Shown piece after piece: positions 40,580-48,781 of a DNA stretch of 64,000 bases; the stretch's first letter is position 1; each line of letters opens with the position of its first letter. Location: contig DATNNM010000015.1 of NCBI GenBank assembly GCA_035601835.1, positions 1 to 64,000 of the forward strand, in the 5' to 3' direction. The notes below the pieces were generated by a model. The model saw nothing but the letters and a program-made list of their open reading frames with translations. It was not told where the DNA came from and did no database searches. Source of the DNA: Candidatus Tumulicola sp. GTDB taxonomy: Bacteria > Vulcanimicrobiota > Vulcanimicrobiia > Eremiobacterales > Eremiobacteraceae. Both the position numbers and the translations under genes were made by a program.

Positions 40580-41326
40580 ATGGAAAGAAAAACATTAATG
40601 CACCCATGTTTTCGAACCTGGATCGCCGCGCTGGCCGCGGCGCTCGCCGTTGCGAGCGCGGGCGGCAGCTTGGCTGCTGGCTCCTCAAGCCCAGCCGGCG
40701 CGACGGTTGCGACGTCGGCGAGTCCTGATGCCAGGTCTATTCCCGACGTCATCTCGCTCGTGGTGAATCGCAACCCCGGCATGTCGTCGTACATCGCCCA
40801 CGCCGTGCTCGACCTGCGTCAACTCAATTTCCCGTATCTGCATCCGGTGCTCGAAGGCACGTTGTTCTACGGCAAGCCCGGTTATACGATCTTCGACTAC
40901 CCGCACACGCCGTTCTATATGAAGGGCATCACCAAGGTGCAAGGTTCGTTCAGCAACGCGACCAATTGGCCGCACTGCTTCAACATCACGATGAGCGTGG
41001 CGCCCGACGCGTTTCAGATGCACATGGTGCCCAAAGTGCGCGGCGAGATCGCCGCGCTCGACGTCTTCGTCGGGCGGAGCGACGGCACGCTCAAGCACGT
41101 CGACTGGTACTATTGGGAAAACCCGGCCGACCACATCCGCCTCACGCAGACCTACGCTCAAGTCAATGGCTACAACGTGGTGACCTCGCAGAGTTCGGAC
41201 GTCAGGCTGCACCATATCCGGGCCGTCGGCACGCAGACCTTCAGCAACTTCCAGTTCAACGTGTCGGTGCCGACGCCGCAACCGACGCCGACCGACCCGC
41301 TGCATCAGTGCGATAACCCTCAATAG
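40580..41326 (+). CDS. Secreted hypothetical protein (outer-membrane-lipoprotein-carrier-like?)
   Basis: 248 codons from ATG 40580 (ATG 40598 is a second candidate with GGAAAG upstream). A signal peptide is clear (TWIAALAAALAVASAGGSLAAG). The mature protein is beta-rich with DVISLVVNRNPGMSSYIAHAVLDLRQLNFPYLHPVLEGTLFYGKPGYTIFDYP, then HVDWYYWENPADHIRLTQTYAQVNGY. This resembles the outline of LolA-fold DUFs but I cannot name a family. The C-terminus ends in a Pro/Thr tail. It overlaps the NamZ-like gene's end by 7 bp. Confidence 0.65.
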   Translation: MERKTLMHPCFRTWIAALAAALAVASAGGSLAAGSSSPAGATVATSASPDARSIPDVISLVVNRNPGMSSYIAHAVLDLRQLNFPYLHPVLEGTLFYGKPGYTIFDYPHTPFYMKGITKVQGSFSNATNWPHCFNITMSVAPDAFQMHMVPKVRGEIAALDVFVGRSDGTLKHVDWYYWENPADHIRLTQTYAQVNGYNVVTSQSSDVRLHHIRAVGTQTFSNFQFNVSVPTPQPTPTDPLHQCDNPQ

Positions 41327-42459
41327 AGCAGATACTTCGCGCGCACCTCGAAGAATTCCGGATCCGGCACCCAGAGGTCATCGAGTTCGTGCGCTTGATC
41401 CTCGATAGCCTCGATGAGGTCTGGGCGCGCTAACAGCGCTTCCAGTTTTGAATACTCCCACTGCTGCGGATACAGCCGGCGCAGCGCTTTGACGAGCGCG
41501 AGCGCGAGAGCGGGCGGGGAAAATGCTTGCACGTCGTCGATCGTGAAGCGCAGCCCGCCGCAGCGCTGACCGCCGAAGACGATCTCTTTGGGGTCGGGCG
41601 TGAACTCACGCGGCTCCGCCTTCAGCCCCGCGAGGTTCGCCTCGTGCAGCTCCGTTGCGAGGCGCGCGCCGTCCAACCATGGCGCGCCGAACAATGATAG
41701 CGGTTCGCTCGTGCCCGAGCCGGTCGAGATGTTCGTCTCTTCGAAGAGGCCGAGCGCGGGGTACAGCAGCGCGGCGCGCTGCGAGCTGATGCCGGGAAGC
41801 GGCTCGACCCAGCGCTGACCGGTGTTCTCGAAAAGATACGCGCGCTGCCAACCGGCCATGGTCACGACGCGCAGATCAGCATCGATGGCGCGTTCGCGGT
41901 TGAGCAGGCGCGCGAGCTCGCCCAGCGTCAGGCCGTGACGCAGCGGCAGCGGCTGATAGGAGAACAGCGACTCGATGGACGCGTCGTTGGACGGGCCTTC
42001 GACGTTGAAACCATCGAGCGGGTTTGGTCGATCGAGCACCCAAACCGGTTTTCCGGCGTGCGCGCATGCTTCGAGCACGTGACCGAGCAGCGCGATCATC
42101 GGCGTGAGGCGGCTGCCGCAGTCCGGAAGATCCACGAGCACTCTATCAATGCTCTCCAACTGCGATTCGGTGGGGCTTTCGTCGCTGTCGAGTGCGATGA
42201 TCGGCACGTTGGTCGTCGCGTCGGCGGCTCCGTCGGGATTCGTCTCGCCGCTGAAGTCGGGTTCGTAGATGAAGTAGAGCGATGCGCCGTCGAGGGCAGC
42301 CAGCACGTCGATGCTGCGTCTGCCGTCGAGCATCGTGGTGCCATCGGTCGTCACCAACGCAATGCGATCTTCGCGCAGCGCCTCGAAGTTCTCGGCCGCA
42401 AGCGTGTCGATGCCGTTGGCGACGGCCTCTGGAGCCGTCGCTCCGGGGGTTATTTCCAC
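41320..42459 (-). CDS. DUF1343/NamZ-like exo-muramidase family protein (divergent)
   Basis: 379 codons from GTG 42459 (MEITPGATAPEAVANGIDTL). The DUF1343 outline is visible: GIDTLAAENFEALREDRIALVTTDGTT, DRVLVDLPDCGSRLTPMIALLGHVLEACAHAGKPVWVLDRPNPLDG near residue 110, LPLRHGLTLGELARLLN near 170, and EETNISTGSGTSEPLSLFGAPWLDG near 245. The usual F-S-P-E-H-G loop is replaced by YEPDFSGE, so the enzyme may have altered or lost its activity. NamZ members cleave terminal N-acetylmuramic acid from peptidoglycan glycans; no MurNAc pathway genes are nearby. Confidence 0.75.
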   Translation of the reverse strand: MEITPGATAPEAVANGIDTLAAENFEALREDRIALVTTDGTTMLDGRRSIDVLAALDGASLYFIYEPDFSGETNPDGAADATTNVPIIALDSDESPTESQLESIDRVLVDLPDCGSRLTPMIALLGHVLEACAHAGKPVWVLDRPNPLDGFNVEGPSNDASIESLFSYQPLPLRHGLTLGELARLLNRERAIDADLRVVTMAGWQRAYLFENTGQRWVEPLPGISSQRAALLYPALGLFEETNISTGSGTSEPLSLFGAPWLDGARLATELHEANLAGLKAEPREFTPDPKEIVFGGQRCGGLRFTIDDVQAFSPPALALALVKALRRLYPQQWEYSKLEALLARPDLIEAIEDQAHELDDLWVPDPEFFEVRAKYLLY

Positions 42460-42478
42460 CGCGCGGACGTTGGCGTTT

Positions 42479-42558
42479 CCGGGGCTAAAGCCCCGGCACT
42501 ACATCCGAGCTTCGCTCGGAGCGATACATTTTCCGGGGCTAAAGCCCCGGCACTACAT
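42479..42558 (+). repeat. Three REP-like palindromes in a divergent gap
   Basis: CCGGGGCT (42479-42504), CCGAGC with tail AGCGATACAT (42505-42529), CCGGGGCT (42533-42558). Confidence 0.92.
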
Positions 42559-42590
42559 GAGCGTTCGAGGCGGTTGTCGAAGTTGGCGGC

Positions 42591-42791
42591 ATGGAAGTGG
42601 GGAAGCCCGTACGACTGCTGCGGCCCCTCGATCTCGGCGCGGACGGCAAAGTCGAACAAGGCGCCATCGGGATTTTGGAGAGCATGGACAACAGCCCATA
42701 CCTGCCGTATCTCGTGAAGTTCCCGCAAGGTTCGTTCGCGTTTGAAGACGGCGAGATCGAGGACGTCGAGGAGGGCGCCGACGCTCGCTGA
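42591..42791 (+). CDS. Small acidic hypothetical protein
   Basis: 66 codons from ATG 42591 (MEVGKPVRLLRPLDLGADGK). Compact beta-like sequence: VEQGAIGILESMDNSPYLPYLVKFPQGSFAFEDGEIEDVEEG. The pattern resembles short SH3-like regulatory domains but I cannot assign a family. It lies 66 bp before the two-component system genes. Confidence 0.6.
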   Translation: MEVGKPVRLLRPLDLGADGKVEQGAIGILESMDNSPYLPYLVKFPQGSFAFEDGEIEDVEEGADAR

Positions 42792-42857
42792 AAAACGCGT
42801 GAAACAGTGCGCCAGCCAACGCAGGCAAGCGTTTTCGCGCGCGGCGAACTAACCACT

Positions 42858-43532
42858 ATGCGACTTTTGCTTGTTGAAGACGACCCGAGCCTGTCCTCCT
42901 CGCTGCGGCGAGCGTTGGAGGCTCAAAAATTTGTGGTCACGACCGCCGGTGACGGCGACGTGGGCCTCACCGAGCTGTGCGGCAACGATTACCAGCTCGC
43001 CATCTTGGACGTGCTGCTGCCGAAGCGGGATGGCTTCTCGGTGTGCGTTGAGGCGCGACGCCAAGGCATCACAACGCCCATCCTGATGTTGACCGCCCGC
43101 AACGCGGTAGGCGATCGCGTCGCTGGACTCAACAGCGGCGCGGACGACTACCTGCCCAAACCGTTTGCGTTTCCCGAGCTGCTCGCTCGCGTGCACGCAC
43201 TGCTGCGCCGGCCGCATTCCGATTTTCGGCCTCGCGTGGTCACGGTTGGCGATCTTTCGATCGACGTGCTGCGCCATCAGGCGTCGTTGCGCGGCCACGT
43301 GCTGCAGTTGACCAAAACCGAATATCGCCTGTTGCTCTACCTTTTGGAGAACGCGGGCATCGTGCTCAGCAAGGACGCGATCCTCGACCGCCTGTGGGGC
43401 GCCGACCACGAGGGCAACAGCAACATCCTTGAGGTGTACGTCAAGATGCTGCGGCGCAAGTTGGAGGCGGGCGGCAGCAGCACGACCATTCGCACGGTGC
43501 GCGGCGTGGGGTACACGATCGACAAATCATGA
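42858..43532 (+). CDS. OmpR/PhoB family response regulator
   Basis: 224 codons from ATG 42858 (MRLLLVEDDPSLSSSLRRAL). Receiver domain with the acid pair E8-D9-D10, phosphoacceptor Asp in LAILDVLLPKRDG near residue 51, Thr in LMLTARN, and Lys in DDYLPKPF. C-terminal winged helix (LTKTEYRLLLYLLENAGIVLSKDAILDRLWGAD; VYVKMLRRKLE; IRTVRGVGYTID). The histidine kinase follows with an ATGA overlap, so the two form one operon. Confidence 0.95.
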   Translation: MRLLLVEDDPSLSSSLRRALEAQKFVVTTAGDGDVGLTELCGNDYQLAILDVLLPKRDGFSVCVEARRQGITTPILMLTARNAVGDRVAGLNSGADDYLPKPFAFPELLARVHALLRRPHSDFRPRVVTVGDLSIDVLRHQASLRGHVLQLTKTEYRLLLYLLENAGIVLSKDAILDRLWGADHEGNSNILEVYVKMLRRKLEAGGSSTTIRTVRGVGYTIDKS

Positions 43533-44515
43533 GGATCGTCCAAGCGGGTTCGGAGATCGGCAGGCTTCCGCGACTGCGCTTGACGCTGGCGATCAGCGGA
43601 GTCCTGGTGCTGCTGCTCGCCGCTTTTTCGATCGCGGTGTACGCGCTGCTGCGCATCGTGGTGCTGCAGGACATCGCGCCCTTCCGCGAAGACGATCCGG
43701 TGATCTTGGCGGGCGCGCAGCGGCAACTCGAACTGTACGCTTGGCAATTGGTGCTTGTGAATCTCGGCGCGCTGGTCGTCGTCTTGGTCGCCTCGTTTTT
43801 CATCGCGAAGGTTTCATTGCGCCCGCTTGAACAGGCGATCGAGCTGCAGCGTCAGTTCACGAATGACGCGTCTCACGATTTGCGTACCCCGCTCGCGGTC
43901 ATCCGCATGGAGTCGTCGCCGCACGGGGACGAACAGGTCTCGCCAGAGGTGCGCGAGCGCTTGCGCATCATCGACGAACAGGCGCAACGCATGGAGCGGC
44001 TCATCGAGCAGCTGCTGGTGTTAGCGCACGTCGATGCCGACAGCGCGCTCACCCGCGAGCCCACCGATCTCTCGCACGTCGTCAATGGCGTGGTCCGCGA
44101 TCTGCAGCCGCTCGCCGAGGCGCGCAGCATCGATCTCAAAGTCTCGCGCGGCGAAAGCGCGCTCGTGCTCGGCGACGAGCTGAAGCTCTCGCAGATGGTG
44201 GCCAATCTCGTCGACAACGCCATCAAGTACAGCCCGGAATCTGCGCCGGTGTCCGTCGCGGTTTGGCAGAATCGCGACAACGCGTACGTGGCTGTGGCCG
44301 ACGCCGGCGACGGCATCCCGGCATCGGAGTTCAACCAGATCTTCCAGCGCTTCCACCGCGCCGACGTGGTGCAGCGCAACGGGCGCGGCGGGCACGGCTT
44401 GGGGCTGCCGTTGTGCCGCTGGATCGCACGGGCGCATGGGGGCGATGTCACGGTGTCGAGCCGGGTAGGGGAAGGCAGCATCTTCACGGTGCGCCTGCCC
44501 GCTCTCGTGCACTAG
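43529..44515 (+). CDS. Sensor histidine kinase
   Basis: 328 codons from ATG 43529, overlapping the response regulator stop. Two membrane helices (LRLTLAISGVLVLLLAAFSIAVYALL and AWQLVLVNLGALVVVLVASFFIA) enclose a short sensor loop of about 35 residues; H-box ASHDLRTPLAVIRMESS near residue 115 (phosphoacceptor His), N-box MVANLVDNAIKYSP near 228, G1 VADAGDGIP, F-box IFQRFHRAD, G2 GGHGLGLPL. The small sensor region suggests the signal is sensed in or near the membrane. No regulon can be named. Confidence 0.93.
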   Translation: MRIVQAGSEIGRLPRLRLTLAISGVLVLLLAAFSIAVYALLRIVVLQDIAPFREDDPVILAGAQRQLELYAWQLVLVNLGALVVVLVASFFIAKVSLRPLEQAIELQRQFTNDASHDLRTPLAVIRMESSPHGDEQVSPEVRERLRIIDEQAQRMERLIEQLLVLAHVDADSALTREPTDLSHVVNGVVRDLQPLAEARSIDLKVSRGESALVLGDELKLSQMVANLVDNAIKYSPESAPVSVAVWQNRDNAYVAVADAGDGIPASEFNQIFQRFHRADVVQRNGRGGHGLGLPLCRWIARAHGGDVTVSSRVGEGSIFTVRLPALVH

Positions 44516-44561
44516 TCGCATCTGTGGTATGCTCAAGCTTAGGGCTCAGAAAGATAGCTAA

Positions 44562-44939
44562 ATGAAAACGGAAATTATCAAACTGGCAGGGCGGCTCACA
44601 ACGGGCGTTGTGGCGCTGGCATTCGCAGCGCTGGTCATCACGCCGGTGCCGGGCGATCGCGGTGCGGCCGCGAGCGCGGCCGGGCCGGGCGTGTTCACGC
44701 TCGTGGATCGCGCGATCAACGGTCCGGCCGGTCCGGACGATGAGGGCACGTATCGGCTGATCGATCCCATCGGGCCAGGTGGAGCGACGTCGAGCGCCGC
44801 CGCGGACGAGGTCTTCGCGCATACGATGGTCGGCGGCATCTACACGAGGTGGGAGCCGTACCACGATCCGTTCAGTTTCCCGGGTCAGTCGCCGCCGCCG
44901 GGTCCCTATGGTCCGCACGTGCCCGAGTACGTGCTATGA
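44562..44939 (+). CDS. Secreted hypothetical protein
   Basis: 125 codons from ATG 44562 (MKTEIIKLAGRLTTGVVALA). A signal peptide precedes a Gly/Pro/Ala-rich, low-complexity mature part (GVFTLVDRAINGPAGPDDEGTYRLIDPIGPGG; GQSPPPGPYGPHVPEYVL). No family recognised. The stop overlaps the ATG of the TPR gene (ATGA), so the two are coupled. Confidence 0.65.
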   Translation: MKTEIIKLAGRLTTGVVALAFAALVITPVPGDRGAAASAAGPGVFTLVDRAINGPAGPDDEGTYRLIDPIGPGGATSSAAADEVFAHTMVGGIYTRWEPYHDPFSFPGQSPPPGPYGPHVPEYVL

Positions 44940-45697
44940 AAAAATCGGCTGCGTCATTGCTCTTCGTGGGTCTGCTCGCGAGCGCACTCGTGGCCGGTGT
45001 GGCTTCTCGCGCGTGGGCTGACAGCTTCTTCCGCCAACTGCGCGTGGATTCGCTGATCGGCGAGGGCATCAATCTGTACCATCGCGGCGACTACTCGGGC
45101 TCCATCGCAAAATTGGATGAAGCGCTTTCCCTTGCGCCGGAGGACATCAAAGCGCGCTACGATCGCGCGCTCGACCTCTACGCGCTTGGCAAGTACTCCG
45201 ACGCCGCCGACCAGTTCCGCGCCTGCCTCAAACAGCAACCCGACTTCGTGCCGGCGCTCTTCAACTTAGGAGTGACCGACCTCGCCTTGGGCGATGTGCC
45301 GGGCGCCAAGACGATCTTCTCGGAGATCATCAGCGATCACCCCAATTCGGTGCGCGCCCACTTCGATCTCGGGCTGTCGCACTATCTTGAGGGCCGTGTC
45401 GATCAAGCTGCCAAAGATTTCGCGGTCGCCGCGTTGTTGCACCCGCAATACTCGCAGGCGCATTACGATCGCGCGTTGGCTGAGTACCGCACTGGAAATT
45501 TGGTCGCGGCGGATAGCGAGTCGCTCGAGGCGATCAAACTCAACAGCACGTATGCGAAGGCCTTCTTCTTGCGCGGCGCTATCCGGTTGCGGCAAGGCAA
45601 CGAATCCCAGGCGAAGGGTTTGTTTGAGAGCGCGCAGCGCTTCTCGAGCGATCCGGTGCTGAAGTCGCTCTGCCGCCAGATCATCGACCAGCTCTAA
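44936..45697 (+). CDS. Secreted TPR-repeat protein
   Basis: 253 codons from ATG 44936 (MKKSAASLLFVGLLASALVA). The signal peptide ends near AWA (28). Then about six tetratricopeptide repeats (EGINLYHRGDYSGSIAKLDEALSLAPED; RYDRALDLYALGKYSDAADQFRACLKQQPDF; LFNLGVTDLALGDVPGAKTIFSEIISDHPNS; DLGLSHYLEGRVDQAAKDFAVAALLHPQY; DRALAEYRTGNLVAADSESLEAIKLNST; LRGAIRLRQGNESQAKGLFESAQRF). A periplasmic scaffold or assembly factor. It is coupled to the preceding secreted gene. Confidence 0.8.
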   Translation: MKKSAASLLFVGLLASALVAGVASRAWADSFFRQLRVDSLIGEGINLYHRGDYSGSIAKLDEALSLAPEDIKARYDRALDLYALGKYSDAADQFRACLKQQPDFVPALFNLGVTDLALGDVPGAKTIFSEIISDHPNSVRAHFDLGLSHYLEGRVDQAAKDFAVAALLHPQYSQAHYDRALAEYRTGNLVAADSESLEAIKLNSTYAKAFFLRGAIRLRQGNESQAKGLFESAQRFSSDPVLKSLCRQIIDQL

Positions 45698-45705
45698 AAA
45701 AATTG

Positions 45706-45727
45706 GGGCGCGACCGGAGTCGCGCCC
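45706..45727 (-). terminator. Rho-independent terminator for the 41-codon minus-strand gene
   Basis: Stem GGGCGCGAC / GTCGCGCCC (9 bp) with a CGGA loop. On the minus strand it is followed by CCAATTTTTTT, a classical U-tract. It may also end the convergent TPR transcript. Confidence 0.75.
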
Positions 45728-45733
45728 GTGACG

Positions 45734-45760
45734 GCCAGACCGAAGTCTAGCTTACCACAT
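45734..45760 (+). repeat. Degenerate REP-like element of the CCAGACT family
   Basis: CCAGAC-CGA-AGTCTAG with tail CTTACCACAT: two changes in the stem compared with the family. It is the last repeat before a 15-kb repeat-free stretch. Confidence 0.75.
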
Positions 45761-45772
45761 TTTATAAATTCT

Positions 45773-45898
45773 TTAGGGTTTGCGGAACAGCAAGCGCGGG
45801 GTCGTGAGGATCGCGATGTAATAGGCGTGCATCTCGGCCGTCGTCAATTTGGACTTCTTCGCGTCCGCCTTCTTATTGATGATTGCTATCTTGGACAT
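45773..45898 (-). CDS. 41-residue hypothetical small protein
   Basis: ATG at 45898 with GAGGAG 6 bases upstream; 41 codons, then TAA, and a good hairpin terminator 46 bp downstream. The product is basic: MSKIAIINKKADAKKSKLTT then AEMHAYYIAILTTPRLLFRKP. The coherent set of start, ribosome-binding site and terminator supports a real gene that is too short for most gene finders. No family recognised. It lies downstream of the MFS transporter gene by 94 bp on the same strand. The size would allow a regulatory peptide or a peptide substrate, but no modifying enzyme is adjacent. Confidence 0.6.
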   Translation of the reverse strand: MSKIAIINKKADAKKSKLTTAEMHAYYIAILTTPRLLFRKP

Positions 45899-45992
45899 GG
45901 CTGGCTCCTCAGCATGGTAACGAACCAGCATGAAAATTAGTGCCTACGTCAAAGCGCGGGACGCCCGGCCTCAGCTGTTCGGGACGTCGGAT

Positions 45993-47258
45993 TCACCGTT
46001 TCCGGGACGTGAGTCCACCCTGCATGACCACCGGCAACGTTTCTGGCATTCGAACCGCTACAACGACGCCCGACGCAAATGTAATCGCAGCGATGACTAT
46101 GACCGCGGCCGACATTCCCGCGAGGTCGGCGATGACGCCCGAAAGCAGTGCGCCGACCGCATAACCCGAATCACGCCATAAGCGATACACGCCCACCGCT
46201 GAGGCGCGCCAGTTCGGATGCGCGACGTCGCTGATCGCAGCGAGGAGCGTCGGATACACCATCGCCGTGCCGACACCGAGCAGAACCGCCGCCGCGAGCC
46301 AGAGAGAATACGAAGTATAAAGTACGAACCCGGCGATGGCGGCGGCCTGTAGCATCATGCCTCCTGCGATGAGCCATTTGCGGCCTACCGCGTCTGAGAG
46401 CGCGCCGGTGAACAATTGCAGCAGCCCCCAGACAAACGGGTAGGCAGCGACCACGATGCCGACCTGCACTAGCGAGAACCCGGCCGCTGACGCCATCAAC
46501 GGCAGCAAGCCCCATACCATCCCGTCATTGAGGTTGTTTACGAGACCGGCCTGGCTGCACGACGACAGCGCTGGGTCTCGAAAAGATGTGCGCACAACGA
46601 TTTCCGAAAAGCGCGGCTGCTCGTCCGCGGCGTGCGCTCTAGCCTCCTGCTTTGCGTATCCATGGGTTTCCCGAACGAACAAGAGCGATAGCAAAAAGCC
46701 AGCGATAGCGATGCCGATGCCGACCTCAAACGGCAGTGGTCTGAGCCCATGAGCCTGCGCGAGCAGCGCGGTCACATACGCTGTCACGGCGACCGCCATG
46801 TATCCGGCCGCCTCATTGAATCCCATCGCCAGTCCGCGCGACTTTGGCCCAACAAGATCGATCTTCATAATGACCGTCATCGACCAGCACAAGCCTTGAT
46901 TGATGCCAAGCAGGACGTTAGCGAAGATGACCCAGCCCCACGTCGGCGCGAACAGCAGGATGACCGGGACGAATAGGCCCACGGTCCAACCGATAACCAA
47001 GAGGCGTCGCCGCCCGACGCGATCGCTTAGTCTTGAGCCCGCGAGGTTCGTGAGCGCCTTGACAATGCCAAAACTGACGATGAACGACAAGACGACCGTC
47101 GTCGATGCGATGTGGAACACGTCGCGACCGAGCAACGGCAAGATCGAGCGTTCGAGACCCACCATGCCACCGACGAACGCGTTGATGAGGACGAGGAGTA
47201 AGAATTGCGCGAGGTTCTCACGCAGTCCCAGTCGTGGACCGCCGGCGCCTGTGACCAT
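45993..47258 (-). CDS. MFS transporter
   Basis: 421 codons from ATG 47258 (MVTGAGGPRLGLRENLAQFL). About 12 hydrophobic segments are visible. The MFS signature between helices 2 and 3 reads LAGSRLSDRVGRRRLLV, and the second half has a matching GALSDAVGRKWLIAG. Substrate unknown. It lies 7 bp after the MBL-fold gene and in the same direction, so it is probably part of the ArsR-rhodanese operon and may export a sulfur or metalloid compound (inference). Confidence 0.88.
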   Translation of the reverse strand: MVTGAGGPRLGLRENLAQFLLLVLINAFVGGMVGLERSILPLLGRDVFHIASTTVVLSFIVSFGIVKALTNLAGSRLSDRVGRRRLLVIGWTVGLFVPVILLFAPTWGWVIFANVLLGINQGLCWSMTVIMKIDLVGPKSRGLAMGFNEAAGYMAVAVTAYVTALLAQAHGLRPLPFEVGIGIAIAGFLLSLLFVRETHGYAKQEARAHAADEQPRFSEIVVRTSFRDPALSSCSQAGLVNNLNDGMVWGLLPLMASAAGFSLVQVGIVVAAYPFVWGLLQLFTGALSDAVGRKWLIAGGMMLQAAAIAGFVLYTSYSLWLAAAVLLGVGTAMVYPTLLAAISDVAHPNWRASAVGVYRLWRDSGYAVGALLSGVIADLAGMSAAVIVIAAITFASGVVVAVRMPETLPVVMQGGLTSRKR

Positions 47259-47265
47259 GATTCGT

Positions 47266-47997
47266 CTAGGCAGAGCCCCGACCGAGGTTAGCTTCGACGA
47301 TGTGCTCGAACTCAGGTGGCTTCGGAGGCAGCGAGTCCATGACGAAGCGTCGGAACTCGTCGAGCGAACGAGGCGCAAACGCGGTGTTGTGGCGCCGCTC
47401 GAAGCCGAGCGTGCTCGATGGTTTGCCACTCAGCGCGCGGCCGCACACCGAGCCTGAAAAATGTGCTGGAAACACTTCGATATCGTCAGCCAACGGCGCG
47501 AGGCGTTGGTGCAGCGAGTCGTAGATCGCATCGGCATCGCGCTCGGGACTCAAATCCGGACGGCCCGCATCCCCGACGAGCAACGTGTCGCCGGTCAAGA
47601 CGAACCACGGTTCGTCGCCTCGTGTCCGGTCGATCACCGCGAGGCAGACGCTGTCGGGCGTGTGACCAGGCGTATGGAGCACGCGTATCGCGACGTTGCC
47701 GAGGTCGAGCACTTCTCCGTCTTTTATTCGCCGAAATCCGAACAGCGCCGGCGCGCTCTCGTGGAGGCAGTACTCGGATCCCAGCGCCGCCGCGAGCGAA
47801 CGACCTCCGGAAATGTGGTCAGCGTGCACGTGGGTGTCGATCACGTAGAGAATCTTGAGCCCGAGCGACTTGGCGATCGCACGATAGGTGTCGAGGTCAG
47901 CGCGCGCGTCAACGACGGCGCCGATGCCGCGACTCCCTCAGCCGAAGACGTAGGACGCGCACGCCTTATCCTGATGCAGTATTTGCCGAAAGAGCAC
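47266..47997 (-). CDS. MBL-fold metallo-hydrolase with in-frame UGA at codon 20 (candidate selenoprotein)
   Basis: GTG at 47997 has GGGAG 8 bases upstream (48002-48010). Codons 1-19 read MLFRQILHQDKACASYVFG, then codon 20 is TGA (47938-47940), then GSRGIGAVVDARADLDTYRA continues without a frameshift into the zinc motif DTHVHADHISGG. Family homologues as I remember them carry Cys after YxFG, so TGA sits at a usual Cys position. Later motifs: LHTPGHTPDSVCLAV, FVLTGDTLLVGDAGRPDL, FPAHFSGSVCG, STLGFERRHN. The protein belongs to the persulfide-dioxygenase/thiol hydrolase-like group. Alternatives: a nonsense mutation, with a truncated product beginning at the GTG before IDTHVHADH (47844). Confidence 0.7.
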
Positions 47998-48021
47998 AGC
48001 GTTGACTCCCTTACTAGCGGT

Positions 48022-48708
48022 TCACGATGCGGTCGCCCTGTGCTTTGACCTTTCGACCGGTAGACCGGCGGCGTGCCACTCCAGCACGCCGTCGTCCAAG
48101 CGCATTGCTTTGAACCCGCGCCTGCGCAAAAACTCCACGGCTGCGTGCGAGAGCACGCAGTATGGCCCTCGGCAATACGCGACGATCTGCTTGCTGCGCG
48201 GAAGTGTTCCGAGTCGCTGCTTCAATTCAGAAAGTGGCAGCGAACGAGCATGCGGTAAATGCCCCATTGCGTATTCATCCGTGGGCCGAACGTCCAGCAC
48301 CACGACATCCCCGCTCCGCGCCTTTGCCAAGAGCGTCCGCCGGTCGACTGGATGCATGCGCTCAGGCTCCGCGAAATAGGATTGAACGACTTCCTTAATC
48401 TCGGTAAGTCGACGCTCAGCTAAAGACCGAAGCGAGAGCCAAAACGACCCGACGGCCTCATCCGCTAGCCGGTAGTGAACGTATTTTCCGTCCCGTCGCG
48501 AGTCAAGCAACCGCGCCGTGCGCAGAACTTTGATATGAGCGCTCGCGTTCTTGATGTCGATGCGAGCGTGCTCCGCCAGTTCTTCGACGGTCTTTTCCCC
48601 TTGACACAGCAAATCAAGAATCTCAAGCCTACGGGGACTTGCAACCGCCTTGCCGATTCGAGCGAAGTGTTGATAGATCTGATCTTTGAAATCTGCGGCT
48701 TTGTCCAT
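48022..48708 (-). CDS. ArsR/SmtB-family regulator fused to a rhodanese domain
   Basis: 228 codons from ATG 48708, with GAGGGA 3 bases upstream. Residues 1-100: ArsR winged helix (PRRLEILDLLCQGEKTVEELAEHARIDIKNASAHIKVLRTARLLDSRRDGKYVHYRL). Residues 120-220: rhodanese with D-x-R-x-x-x-E-Y-x-x-G-H-L (LDVRPTDEYAMGHLPHA) and active-site loop AYCRGPYCVLS, whose first Cys is catalytic. It heads an operon with the MBL-fold protein (25 bp) and the MFS transporter. Such regulators probably sense persulfide or metal thiols; here the sensing Cys may be in the rhodanese loop. An AT-rich operator-like palindrome precedes it. Confidence 0.88.
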   Translation of the reverse strand: MDKAADFKDQIYQHFARIGKAVASPRRLEILDLLCQGEKTVEELAEHARIDIKNASAHIKVLRTARLLDSRRDGKYVHYRLADEAVGSFWLSLRSLAERRLTEIKEVVQSYFAEPERMHPVDRRTLLAKARSGDVVVLDVRPTDEYAMGHLPHARSLPLSELKQRLGTLPRSKQIVAYCRGPYCVLSHAAVEFLRRRGFKAMRLDDGVLEWHAAGLPVERSKHRATAS

Positions 48709-48718
48709 GTTCCCTCAA

Positions 48719-48741
48719 TCTATAGAATGATAGTATATAGA
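48719..48741. promoter_or_regulatory. AT-rich imperfect palindrome upstream of arsR-rhodanese gene
   Basis: TCTATA, then 9 bases, then TATATAGA: an imperfect inverted repeat in an AT-rich patch 11 bp before the start codon. It overlaps likely -10 sequences (TATACT on the minus strand), as expected for an ArsR-family autorepressor site. Confidence 0.5.
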
Positions 48742-48781
48742 CATCCGCCGATGCTCCTCCTTCCGCCGTGTAAGATCGGCG

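Noticed and set aside
47938-47940. UGA as a sense codon across the genome (altered code)
   Set aside because: Several genes here, such as nusA, pxpA and the first helicase, use TGA as a normal stop.
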